Shown here one piece after another: positions 19,726-25,980 of a stretch of 25,980 nt of DNA. The position numbers were made by a program, and so were the translations under genes. Position 1 is the stretch's first letter; every line of letters starts with the position of its first letter. The notes under the pieces were generated by a model that had not been told where the DNA came from, ran no database searches, and saw only the letters and a program-made list of their open reading frames with translations. This stretch comes from a virus: the IMG/VR virus record IMGVR_UViG_3300048033_000646, positions 1 through 25,980 of that record; one strand, given 5' to 3'.

Positions 19726-22395
19726 ATGCCATATGTAGACGCGATGTTTGATCGCGATCAAGATATTATTCGAGTAGTCGAACGCAGAGACGGGAAGCGA
19801 CATTTCCGCGAATATCAAGCAAAATATACGTTTTATTATAAAGACGAAAGAGGCAAGTACAAGAGTGTGTACGGTGATCCTCTAAGTCGTATTGTGTGCA
19901 AGAACACAAAAGACTTTCGTAAAGAAGTTGCAATAAACAGAGACAAAGAACTATTCGAAAGTGACGTTAATCCTATCTTTCAGTGTTTGAGTGAAAACTA
20001 TCTCAATCAAGATGGTCCTAAACTGAATATTGCTTTCTTCGATATTGAGACAGACTTTGATCCAGAGCGCGGCTTTGCTGATCCGGCAGATCCGTTTATG
20101 CCAATTACTTCTATATCTGTATACTTGCAATGGATGGAAACAATGGTATGTCTTGCTGTTCCGCCCAAGACACTTACAATGGAACAGGCAAAAGCAGAAC
20201 TAGAAGGCATTGACAATGTAATGCTGTTTGAGCGAGAAGGTGACATGATTGACACGTTCTTAACACTGATCGAAGATGCTGATATTCTAAGTGGTTGGAA
20301 CAGTGAAGGTTATGATATTCCATACACTGTAAACCGTACTGCTAGAGTACTAAGCAAAGATGACACACGTAGATTCTGCTTGTGGGGTCAGTTGCCTAAG
20401 AAACGTGATTATGAAAAGTACGGCAAGGCAGCAGTTACATTTGATCTAGTAGGCCGTGTACACTTGGATAGCTTAGAACTGTATCGCAAGTACACATATG
20501 AGGAACGTCACACATATCGACTGGATGCAATTGGTGAAATTGAAGTAGGCGAAAACAAAGTGCCGTATGAAGGTACACTGGATCAGCTGTACAACAATGA
20601 CTTCCGCAAGTTTATTGAATATAACATTCAGGATACTGCACTACTTGACAAGCTAGACAAGAAGCTACGCTTTATTGATTTAAGTAACACAGTTGCACAC
20701 GAAAACACTGTGTTACTACAAACTACAATGGGCGCTGTTGCTGTTACCGAGCAAGGCATTATTAACGAAGCACACAATCGCGGACTGCAAGTGCCCAATC
20801 GCAAGAAACGTGACGACGAAAACACACAGGCTGCTGGTGCGTATGTTGCGTTTCCAAAAAAAGGATTACACAAGTGGATTGCTAGTATGGATTTGAATTC
20901 ACTATATCCAAGTGTGATTCGTGCGCTAAATATGGCGCCAGAAACCATTGTAGGACAGATCCGTCCAGAGATTAGCGATGCTCGTGTTACAGAAGACATG
21001 GGGTTGAAAAAGAAGAGCTTTGCAGGTAGTTGGGAAGGACGTTTCTCTACAGAAGAATATGATGCTGTTATGGAACAACGTAAAGACATTGCTCTTACAA
21101 TTGATTGGGAAGACGGACGTAGCGATGTACTAAGTGGTGCAGAAATACACCAACTTATCTTTGATAGTCAAATGCCTTGGATGCTTAGTGCTAACGGCAC
21201 AATCTTTACAACAGAGTTTGAAGGTGTTATTCCAGGTATTCTAAAGCGTTGGTATGCTGAACGTAAAGACATGCAGAAGATGCTAAAGAAAGCGAAAGAT
21301 GCTAAAAATGATGCAGAAATTGAATACTGGGACAAACGACAGTTGGTCAAAAAGATTAACCTTAACAGTCTTTATGGTGCTATTCTTAATCCTGGGTGTC
21401 GCTTTTTTGATAAACGTATTGGCCAGAGTACTACACTAACTGGTAGACAAATTGTTAAGCACATGAGTGCAGAAGTAAACAATTGTATTGCAGGAGAATA
21501 TGATCACGTAGGCAAAGCAATGATTTACGGTGATACTGACTCGTGTTACTTTAGTGCTTGGCCACTAATAAAAGATGACGTTGAAAGTGGCAAACTAGAT
21601 TGGTCGCCAGAAAAGGCAATTATATTGTATGATCAAATCTGTGAACAAGCAAATACAACGTTTCCAGACTTTATGGCAAAAGCATTTCATTGTCCAAAGA
21701 CACGAAGTGATGTTATTGCAGCAGGACGTGAAATTGTAGCACGTAGCGGGTTGTATATTACTAAGAAGCGTTATGCAGCACTAGTAACAGACAACGAAGG
21801 TTTTAGAACAGACACAGACGGTAGTCCAGGAAAAGTAAAAGCAATGGGGTTGGATCTAAGACGATCGGATACTCCTGTGTTTATGCAGGACTTCCTAAAA
21901 GAGTTGCTGTTGATGGTGCTTACTGACGTTCCGCAAAAAGAAGTTCTAGATCGTATTACAGAATTCCGAAAAGAATTTAGTGCAAGACCAGGTTGGGAGA
22001 AAGGATCTCCTAAACGTGCAAACAAAGTAGGACACTACAGACGTTTAGAAGAAAAGCAAGGCAAAGCAAATATGCCCGGACACGTCCGAGCAAGTCTTAA
22101 CTGGAATACACTAAAGCGTATGAATGGTGACAAGTACTCGCAAGAAGTTGTAGATGGTATGAAAGTTATTGTTTGTAAACTAAAAGCAAATCCGCTCGGT
22201 TATACAAGTGTTGCTTATCCTACAGATGAGTTAAGACTGCCTGAGTGGTTTAAAGAACTGCCATTTGACGATGCAGCAATGGCAGAAACTATTATTGATA
22301 ATAAGTTAGACAATTTGATCGGTGTGCTAAACTATCCGCTAGAGGATACAAAGCAACACACTACTTTCTCAAGTTTGTTTGACTTTGGAGACTAA
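19726..22395 (+). CDS. 43: DNA polymerase, family B (T4 gp43-like)
   Basis: Replicative DNA polymerase of 889 residues, matching T4 gp43 in length. The 3'-5' exonuclease motifs are intact: Exo I FFDIETD (104-110; D106 and E108), Exo II SGWNSEGYDIPY (189-200; D197) and Exo III YNIQDTALL (299-307; D303). The polymerase motifs are intact: A MDLNSLYPS (388-396), B KKINLNSLYGA (542-552) and C YGDTDS (601-606). The C-terminus ends FSSLFDFGD, consistent with the clamp-binding tail of family B phage polymerases. The start is ATG 19726 with AAGGAG at 19714. It works with the gp45 clamp encoded at 25105. No intein or intron interrupts it. Confidence 0.98.
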   Translation: MPYVDAMFDRDQDIIRVVERRDGKRHFREYQAKYTFYYKDERGKYKSVYGDPLSRIVCKNTKDFRKEVAINRDKELFESDVNPIFQCLSENYLNQDGPKLNIAFFDIETDFDPERGFADPADPFMPITSISVYLQWMETMVCLAVPPKTLTMEQAKAELEGIDNVMLFEREGDMIDTFLTLIEDADILSGWNSEGYDIPYTVNRTARVLSKDDTRRFCLWGQLPKKRDYEKYGKAAVTFDLVGRVHLDSLELYRKYTYEERHTYRLDAIGEIEVGENKVPYEGTLDQLYNNDFRKFIEYNIQDTALLDKLDKKLRFIDLSNTVAHENTVLLQTTMGAVAVTEQGIINEAHNRGLQVPNRKKRDDENTQAAGAYVAFPKKGLHKWIASMDLNSLYPSVIRALNMAPETIVGQIRPEISDARVTEDMGLKKKSFAGSWEGRFSTEEYDAVMEQRKDIALTIDWEDGRSDVLSGAEIHQLIFDSQMPWMLSANGTIFTTEFEGVIPGILKRWYAERKDMQKMLKKAKDAKNDAEIEYWDKRQLVKKINLNSLYGAILNPGCRFFDKRIGQSTTLTGRQIVKHMSAEVNNCIAGEYDHVGKAMIYGDTDSCYFSAWPLIKDDVESGKLDWSPEKAIILYDQICEQANTTFPDFMAKAFHCPKTRSDVIAAGREIVARSGLYITKKRYAALVTDNEGFRTDTDGSPGKVKAMGLDLRRSDTPVFMQDFLKELLLMVLTDVPQKEVLDRITEFRKEFSARPGWEKGSPKRANKVGHYRRLEEKQGKANMPGHVRASLNWNTLKRMNGDKYSQEVVDGMKVIVCKLKANPLGYTSVAYPTDELRLPEWFKELPFDDAAMAETIIDNKLDNLIGVLNYPLEDTKQHTTFSSLFDFGD

Positions 22396-22396
22396 A

Positions 22397-22561
22397 ATGA
22401 AAGTAAAACTAGAAGTTGAACTCGATACCGAAAAACAAAGAGACCTAGACATGATTGAAGATGTAATTTATCATCTTCAAGACGTCCGTGAATTGTTAGA
22501 AGAACATCAAGAAAACCTAAATAAACGTAATAACAATACAAAGAAAAAGGTACAACGATGA
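22397..22561 (+). CDS. Small coiled-coil protein, 54 aa
   Basis: A 54-residue, highly charged helical protein: MKVKLEVELDTEKQRDLDMI, then EDVIYHLQDVRELLEEHQEN, with heptad spacing of Leu/Ile/Val and a Lys/Asn tail. TTTGGAG lies just before ATG 22397. It starts one base after the gene 43 stop and its TGA overlaps the next ATG (ATGA), so translation is likely coupled. An in-frame ATG at 22379 lies inside gene 43 and lacks a ribosome site. It may be a small polymerase partner; not recognised. Confidence 0.7.
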   Translation: MKVKLEVELDTEKQRDLDMIEDVIYHLQDVRELLEEHQENLNKRNNNTKKKVQR

Positions 22562-22980
22562 AAGTAGGATTCACCTGTAGTACATTTGACTTGCTTCATG
22601 CAGGTCATGTGCAAATGTTAAGAGAAGCAAAAGACCAATGCGACTATCTTATCTGTGCTTTGCAGATTGATCCTAGCATTGATCGTGCTGAAAAGAACGC
22701 TCCGATACAAACTGTTGTAGAGCGTTATACGCAACTTAAAGCAGTTAAGTACGTTGATGAAATAATCCCGTATTCTACCGAAAAAGATCTAGAAGATATC
22801 TTGACAATGTATCAAATAGATGTTAGAATATTAGGAGAGGAGTATAGAGATGGAACGTTTACAGGTCGAGCAATCTGTGCAAAGCGTGACATTGAGCTAT
22901 ACTTTAACAAACGTGATCATCGCTTTAGCTCAAGCGATCTAAGAGCAAGAGTTGCAGAAAGGCAAATCGATGGAGTTTAA
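22558..22980 (+). CDS. Glycerol-3-phosphate cytidylyltransferase-like (TagD family)
   Basis: A 140-residue cytidylyltransferase, the usual TagD size. GFTCSTFDLLHAGHVQML (4-21) contains the HxGH nucleotide-binding motif as HAGH (14-17). RFSSSDLRAR (122-131) corresponds to the family's second motif (RTxGISTT-like), and KYVDEIIPY and ILGEEYRDGTFTGR fit the core. It would join CTP with a phosphorylated alcohol such as glycerol-3-phosphate, or adenylate or cytidylate a sugar phosphate; the substrate is not certain. It starts by ATGA overlap and lies with phosphomannomutase and an epimerase downstream, pointing to activated-sugar synthesis. Confidence 0.87.
   Translation: MKVGFTCSTFDLLHAGHVQMLREAKDQCDYLICALQIDPSIDRAEKNAPIQTVVERYTQLKAVKYVDEIIPYSTEKDLEDILTMYQIDVRILGEEYRDGTFTGRAICAKRDIELYFNKRDHRFSSSDLRARVAERQIDGV
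22801..22829 (+). promoter_or_regulatory. Possible sigma-70 promoter inside the TagD-like gene
   Basis: TTGACA (22801-22806), 17-base spacer, TAGAAT (22824-22829; one mismatch). It lies about 140 bases before the tiny gene at 22970 and could serve the small genes and the phosphomannomutase. Coding constraint makes chance possible. Confidence 0.3.
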
Positions 22981-23113
22981 ACAAACTGACCCTACTTCAA
23001 AGGAGTTAAGAAAAATTTTTGTAGATAATCAACTAGAGTTTTTTATTAAAGAAGAAAATAAAGGTATTCTCAAAGTACACTTTATAGTAAACACTGACGA
23101 AAAGGATAATTAA
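22970..23113 (+). CDS. Tiny hypothetical protein, 47 aa
   Basis: A 47-residue frame beginning MEFKQTDPTSKELRKIFVDN and ending FIVNTDEKDN. It overlaps the TagD-like gene by 11 bases and ends immediately before the next ATG, the same packing as its neighbours. AGAAAGG lies 6-12 bases upstream. The composition is mixed helix and strand, with alternating hydrophobics (LKVHFIV). Not recognised. Confidence 0.55.
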   Translation: MEFKQTDPTSKELRKIFVDNQLEFFIKEENKGILKVHFIVNTDEKDN

Positions 23114-23293
23114 ATGACTGAAGGTCCATTTAAAAGTGCATTTGATGCAGACACAAACGGCGTAGTGCGTAGAGAGATTGTAACATATCGTTTGAAGAAC
23201 GGTATGATGGTTAAAGAAAGTGCCTGTCGTGATTATTACAAATCAGGCGACTATCATGATAGTCAAAGCACAATGCCACTAGCGGATAGATAA
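23114..23293 (+). CDS. Small hypothetical protein, 59 aa
   Basis: A 59-residue protein with VVRREIVTYRLKNGMMVKES, then CRDYYKSGDYHDSQSTMPL. It looks like a short beta-sheet domain (a YRLKNG turn) with a Tyr/His/Asp-rich loop. I recall similar short genes in marine T4-like phages beside replication or nucleotide genes, but no function is known to me. It begins directly after the TAA of the 47-aa gene and ends two bases before the next ATG. Confidence 0.68.
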   Translation: MTEGPFKSAFDADTNGVVRREIVTYRLKNGMMVKESACRDYYKSGDYHDSQSTMPLADR

Positions 23294-23294
23294 G

Positions 23295-23468
23295 ATGTGG
23301 GTACTATTTGTAATAGACTACATTGTAAACACACATGCTAAGGATGATTACAAGTATGTTCGTTACGGCGAGTATGTTACAGAGTTAGAATGTGTATCAG
23401 ATGCTGTAGACTTATATAAAGAATTTACACAAGGTGAAGAAGCAATTTGTAAATGGGTTAAACAATGA
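23295..23468 (+). CDS. Small hypothetical protein, 57 aa
   Basis: A 57-residue protein that starts with a hydrophobic strand (MWVLFVIDYIV) and continues with DDYKYVRYGEYVTELECVSD, then helix AVDLYKEFTQGEEAICKWVK. It looks like a small beta-beta-alpha fold rather than a membrane protein. It overlaps the next start by four bases (ATGA). It is one of four tightly packed small genes; not recognised. Confidence 0.65.
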   Translation: MWVLFVIDYIVNTHAKDDYKYVRYGEYVTELECVSDAVDLYKEFTQGEEAICKWVKQ

Positions 23469-23626
23469 TACGTTGGTATGATTATCCCGCAGCATTTTTA
23501 GCAGCAGATTTAATGTTGACAGCAGCATTTGCTATTCCTTGGATTGGCTTTGTTGTAGCATACGCTATGTATGAATACGGTTGGGAGGCTTATTGCCAAT
23601 GGAGGTATAAACAAGAGTATGAATAA
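23465..23626 (+). CDS. Small membrane protein, 53 aa
   Basis: A 53-residue membrane protein. MIRWYDYPAAFLAADLMLTA begins a hydrophobic region (about 8-36, to GFVVAYAMY) long enough for one helix or a hairpin, followed by an aromatic, charged tail (YEYGWEAYCQWRYKQEYE). I recall very similar short proteins in marine T4-like phages, always small and of unknown role. It overlaps the previous gene (ATGA) and the phosphomannomutase start by 8 bases; GGAGG within its end serves as that gene's ribosome site. Confidence 0.7.
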   Translation: MIRWYDYPAAFLAADLMLTAAFAIPWIGFVVAYAMYEYGWEAYCQWRYKQEYE

Positions 23627-24326
23627 ATTTATATTTGATGTAGACGGAACACTCACTCCTAGCAGAGGTACGATTGATCCTAAGTTTAAAGAATTTTTTA
23701 ACTATTTTTGTCGTGACAACAAAGTTTTTCTTGTTACTGGCAGTGACAAGCCTAAAACAGTAGAACAAATTGGTGAAGACACATACAATCTGTGTTATAC
23801 TGTTTACAACTGCAACGGCAACGATGTATGGCAAAGTAATAAGAATCTTCGAACAAACGATTGGACATTACCTGAAACACCACACCATTGGTTAAGCGAA
23901 CAACTAACGTTTAGTGGCTTTCCTCTACGTACAGGTCTGCACTTTGAACATCGTCCAGGTATGGTAAACTACAGCATAGTAGGACGTAATGCAAATACAG
24001 AACAACGTGCAGAGTATGTAGAATGGGATACTGAAAAACTTGAACGAATTTGGATTGCAGATAAATTTAATTTAATGTTTCCAGATTTAGAAGCAAAGGT
24101 TGGTGGAGAAACTGGTATCGACATTAGTCCAAAAGGGTTTGACAAGAGTCAAATTGTAAAAGACTTTGACAAAGAAGATAGACTTTATTTCTTCGGCGAT
24201 GCAATGCACGAAGGCGGTAATGACTATCCACTTGCACAAGTAGCACATCATAGTAAACATGTTACTGGATGGCGACAGACTTGGGAATACCTAACGTGGT
24301 TTCAAGAACAAGGAATAGCAGAATGA
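23619..24326 (+). CDS. Phosphomannomutase, eukaryotic-type HAD family
   Basis: A 235-residue HAD-superfamily enzyme resembling eukaryotic PMM1/PMM2 (about 250 residues). FDVDGTLTPSR (6-16) holds the nucleophile D7 and acid/base D9. HRPGMVNYSIVGRNANTEQR (111-130) matches the PMM cap motif (GMLNVSPIGR-like with following EER). GFDKSQIVKDF and FFGDAMHEGGNDYPLA (191-206) match the GWDK and FFG-GGND motifs. It would convert mannose-6-phosphate to mannose-1-phosphate, precursor of GDP-sugars. The start is ATG 23619, since the family match begins there. It is coupled by ATGA to the epimerase. Family is confident; substrate preference is inferred. Confidence 0.87.
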   Translation: MNKFIFDVDGTLTPSRGTIDPKFKEFFNYFCRDNKVFLVTGSDKPKTVEQIGEDTYNLCYTVYNCNGNDVWQSNKNLRTNDWTLPETPHHWLSEQLTFSGFPLRTGLHFEHRPGMVNYSIVGRNANTEQRAEYVEWDTEKLERIWIADKFNLMFPDLEAKVGGETGIDISPKGFDKSQIVKDFDKEDRLYFFGDAMHEGGNDYPLAQVAHHSKHVTGWRQTWEYLTWFQEQGIAE

Positions 24327-25108
24327 AAATATTACTAACAGGACATAAAGGCTTTATAGGCAGTGCTTTATACAAAAGACTTGAAAAGAAACACACTGTA
24401 AAAGGTATAGATATAGAAGCAGGCTGGGATAGAGATCACTTAAACAATAGTCAGAACTTACTCAACTGTGACTTTCCTGAAGAGTTTGATTTAATCATTC
24501 ACCTTGCAGGACGTAGTGGTGTACGTGAAAGTCTCAAAGATCCAGCGGCATATTGGAACAACAACGTAGAAGCAAGCCGTAGACTGTTTGATCGTTACGA
24601 AGATACACGTATACTGTATGCGAGCAGTTCGAGCGCATACGAGCCCGATTTGAACCCTTATGCGGCGTCTAAGTACGTGCTAGAAGAACTAGCAGAACGT
24701 TATCCTGATACACTAGGCATGCGTTTCCACACAGTGTATAGCGATAGTTGTCCTAGAGAGAATATGTTCTTTAACAAACTGCGCAATGGTACACTAGAAT
24801 ATACAACTAGACACTACAGAGACTTTATTCATCTAGAAGATATATTAGATGCAATCGAAATACTTATAGCAAAAGAACATGTCAATGGTATAATTGATAT
24901 TGGTACGGGGCATCCTGTTAGGATCCAAGACTTGGCGCCGGACTTACCGGTTCGTCTAAATACCCCAGGAGAGCGGAACTGGACTTGTGCTAATATGGAA
25001 AAAATGCGAGCATTAGGCTTCGAACCTAAATACACAGTAGAAAAGTTCTTGACAAACAACAACTTAGGCAATATAATAAACTTATTCAATGGAGAAACAG
25101 TAGAATGA
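24323..25108 (+). CDS. NAD-dependent sugar epimerase/dehydratase (SDR)
   Basis: A 261-residue extended short-chain dehydrogenase/reductase acting on nucleotide sugars. The NAD-binding GxxGxxG is at LTGHKGFIGSAL (G7, G10, G13). LIIHLAGRSGV (58-68) is the usual strand-4 signature, and SSSSAYEPDLNPYAASKY (101-118) carries the YxxxK catalytic pair (Y113 and K117). DFIHLEDILDAIE and GIIDIGTG match the C-terminal sugar-binding half. It is somewhat shorter than typical UDP-glucose epimerases (about 310-330). The start is ATG 24323 overlapping the phosphomannomutase stop. Together with that enzyme and the cytidylyltransferase it suggests synthesis of an activated sugar for DNA, virion or host-surface glycan modification. 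The substrate is unknown. It contains the clamp promoter at its 3' end. Confidence 0.9.
   Translation: MKILLTGHKGFIGSALYKRLEKKHTVKGIDIEAGWDRDHLNNSQNLLNCDFPEEFDLIIHLAGRSGVRESLKDPAAYWNNNVEASRRLFDRYEDTRILYASSSSAYEPDLNPYAASKYVLEELAERYPDTLGMRFHTVYSDSCPRENMFFNKLRNGTLEYTTRHYRDFIHLEDILDAIEILIAKEHVNGIIDIGTGHPVRIQDLAPDLPVRLNTPGERNWTCANMEKMRALGFEPKYTVEKFLTNNNLGNIINLFNGETVE
25049..25077 (+). promoter_or_regulatory. Perfect sigma-70 promoter for the clamp gene
   Basis: TTGACA (25049-25054), 17-base spacer, TATAAT (25072-25077), inside the last codons of the epimerase gene. Predicted +1 is near 25084, about 20 bases before ATG 25105, with GGAG in the leader. An exact consensus placed exactly where a clamp promoter should be is unlikely to be chance. 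Confidence 0.85.
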
Positions 25109-25833
25109 AAGACATCTTACAAGACGTAGTAGCACATACTCACGCACTAGGCTTTTTGTCGCTTGTTAAAGTAAGCAACGATGAAGGCACAACAATTGAT
25201 TCAATGGCAGAAGACCGTAGTGTAATCTTGTCAGCAGAAACACACAACTCAGTTAACGAGTTTGTAGGTACATTTGGTATGCCTAATCTAGACAAACTAA
25301 GTTTGCACTTAAAAAATCCAGAGTACAAAGATAACGCAAAAGTTGAAGTTGTCCAAGCAGAACGCAACGGTGAAACTATTCCAACGCATATTCACTTTGA
25401 AAACGCAACAGGTGACTTTCAAAACGATTATCGCTTTATGAACAAAGCAATTATTGAAGAAAAACTTAAAACTGTTAAGTTTAAAGGTGCTGCTTGGGCT
25501 GTTGAATTTCAACCTAGCATGGCAAGTATTGCACGTATGAAGTTGATGAGTGCTGCACACTCAGAAGAGCCTACATTTAATGTTAAAACTGTAGATGGCA
25601 ACTTAGTGTTTAGCTTTGGTGATGCAAGCACACACGCAGGTGAGTTTGTATTCCAACATGGTGTAGAAGGTACACTACAGCACACTTGGAGTTGGCCTGT
25701 AGCACAGGTACAAGCAATCTTAGGTTTAGACGGCGATGCAACTATGAGCATTTCAGATCAAGGTGCTATGAAAATTAGTGTTAACTCAGGTATGGCAACA
25801 TACGATTATATTCTACCGGCGCAGAGCAAATAA
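25105..25833 (+). CDS. 45: DNA polymerase sliding clamp (T4 gp45-like)
   Basis: A 242-residue protein, close to T4 gp45 (228), made of two similar halves. The first (about 1-115) has VILSAETHNSVNEFVGTFGM and LDKLSLHLKNPEY, like the gp45 N-terminal domain. The second has WAVEFQPSMASIARMKLMSA, LVFSFGDASTHAGEFVFQHG and a final strand ATYDYILPAQ. The trimeric clamp tethers gp43 to DNA and in T4 also activates late transcription with gp33 and gp55. It has its own host-type promoter. The epimerase stop overlaps its ATG (ATGA). Identification is by pattern, length and late-gene context. Confidence 0.85.
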   Translation: MKDILQDVVAHTHALGFLSLVKVSNDEGTTIDSMAEDRSVILSAETHNSVNEFVGTFGMPNLDKLSLHLKNPEYKDNAKVEVVQAERNGETIPTHIHFENATGDFQNDYRFMNKAIIEEKLKTVKFKGAAWAVEFQPSMASIARMKLMSAAHSEEPTFNVKTVDGNLVFSFGDASTHAGEFVFQHGVEGTLQHTWSWPVAQVQAILGLDGDATMSISDQGAMKISVNSGMATYDYILPAQSK

Positions 25834-25834
25834 T

Positions 25835-25980
25835 ATGTGTCCAGCTTGTTATATTAACGGATTGTTGTTTTTAATATTTGGTGCCGCAGGTGCTAGTATA
25901 GCAAACAATCCTTGGGTAATAGCACTATCAGTAGTGCTAACAATCGCAGGCTTTTACTGGATGTATAAGGCTTATAAACG
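25835..25980 (+). CDS. Small membrane protein with N-terminal CPAC (cut by window end)
   Basis: An open frame from ATG 25835 to the end of the window, 48 codons visible. It starts MCPACYINGLLFLIFGAAGA, followed by ASIANNPWVIALSVVLTIAG and FYWMYKAYKR. There are two hydrophobic segments (about 8-23 and 29-45) and a CxxC right after the start Met. The stop is outside the window. It begins one base after the clamp stop, so it is read with it. The CxxC could bind a metal or form a disulfide; no family named. Confidence 0.65.
   Translation, partial: MCPACYINGLLFLIFGAAGASIANNPWVIALSVVLTIAGFYWMYKAYK

Overview
The window is part of an AT-rich genome of a T4-like tailed phage (myovirus superfamily), most like the marine T4-like phages of alphaproteobacteria or cyanobacteria. 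The evidence is a family B DNA polymerase of gp43 type, a gp45-type sliding clamp, a DsbA-like small protein, PhoH, thymidylate synthase, peptide deformylase, a two-component spanin, repeated T4-style late promoters (GATAAATA or GGTAAATA against the T4 consensus TATAAATA), and tightly packed genes that overlap at ATGA, GTGA or TAATG junctions. The host cannot be read from the sequence, but two perfect TTGACA-N17-TATAAT promoters suggest an ordinary sigma-70 type host polymerase. Almost every gene is on the + strand; phoH is the exception. No tRNA, insertion sequence, CRISPR array or integrase was seen, and no gene-free stretch exceeds 300 bases.

Layout. (1) 1-1.83 kb: the end of a small membrane protein gene, thyA, a 2OG-Fe(II) oxygenase-like gene and a small hypothetical, closed by a 12-bp hairpin that faces convergent phoH (1.85-2.57 kb, minus). 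(2) 2.57-2.73 kb: a divergent control region with a long hairpin and opposed late-type promoters. (3) 2.73-6.7 kb: two unknown late genes, then a lysis block of GH19 endolysin with C-terminal peptidoglycan-binding domain, inner spanin, outer lipoprotein spanin, a one-TM holin candidate, a small secreted peptide, and an EF-hand plus two-TM protein. (4) 6.75-10.29 kb: a protein-quality block of DnaJ-like co-chaperone, peptide deformylase and a two-ring ClpA/ClpC-like unfoldase. (5) 10.27-19.05 kb: a run of mostly unrecognised late, probably virion or internal head, genes. It includes a nucleotidyltransferase fusion, a Cys-rich mini-protein and an 866-residue protein with a peptidoglycan-binding domain and DE/T/S-rich tandem repeats. 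(6) 19.05-22.56 kb: a replication block behind a perfect sigma-70 promoter, with DsbA-like protein, membrane protein and gene 43. (7) 22.56-25.1 kb: a cytidylyltransferase, four tiny genes, a eukaryotic-type phosphomannomutase and an NAD-dependent sugar epimerase, which together look like sugar-nucleotide metabolism. (8) 25.05-25.98 kb: the sliding clamp behind a second perfect sigma-70 promoter, then a truncated small membrane protein gene.

How it works together (inference): host-type promoters drive the replication genes, while GATAAATA-type promoters, which would need a gp55-like phage sigma factor, drive lysis, proteostasis and virion genes. The most unusual points are two late promoters placed so that the predicted +1 is the A of the start codon, a 9-bp hairpin that carries the ribosome-binding site in its loop and the start codon in its stem, an EF-hand membrane protein in the lysis block, and a cluster of late proteins with short N-termini that resemble T4 capsid-targeting peptides.
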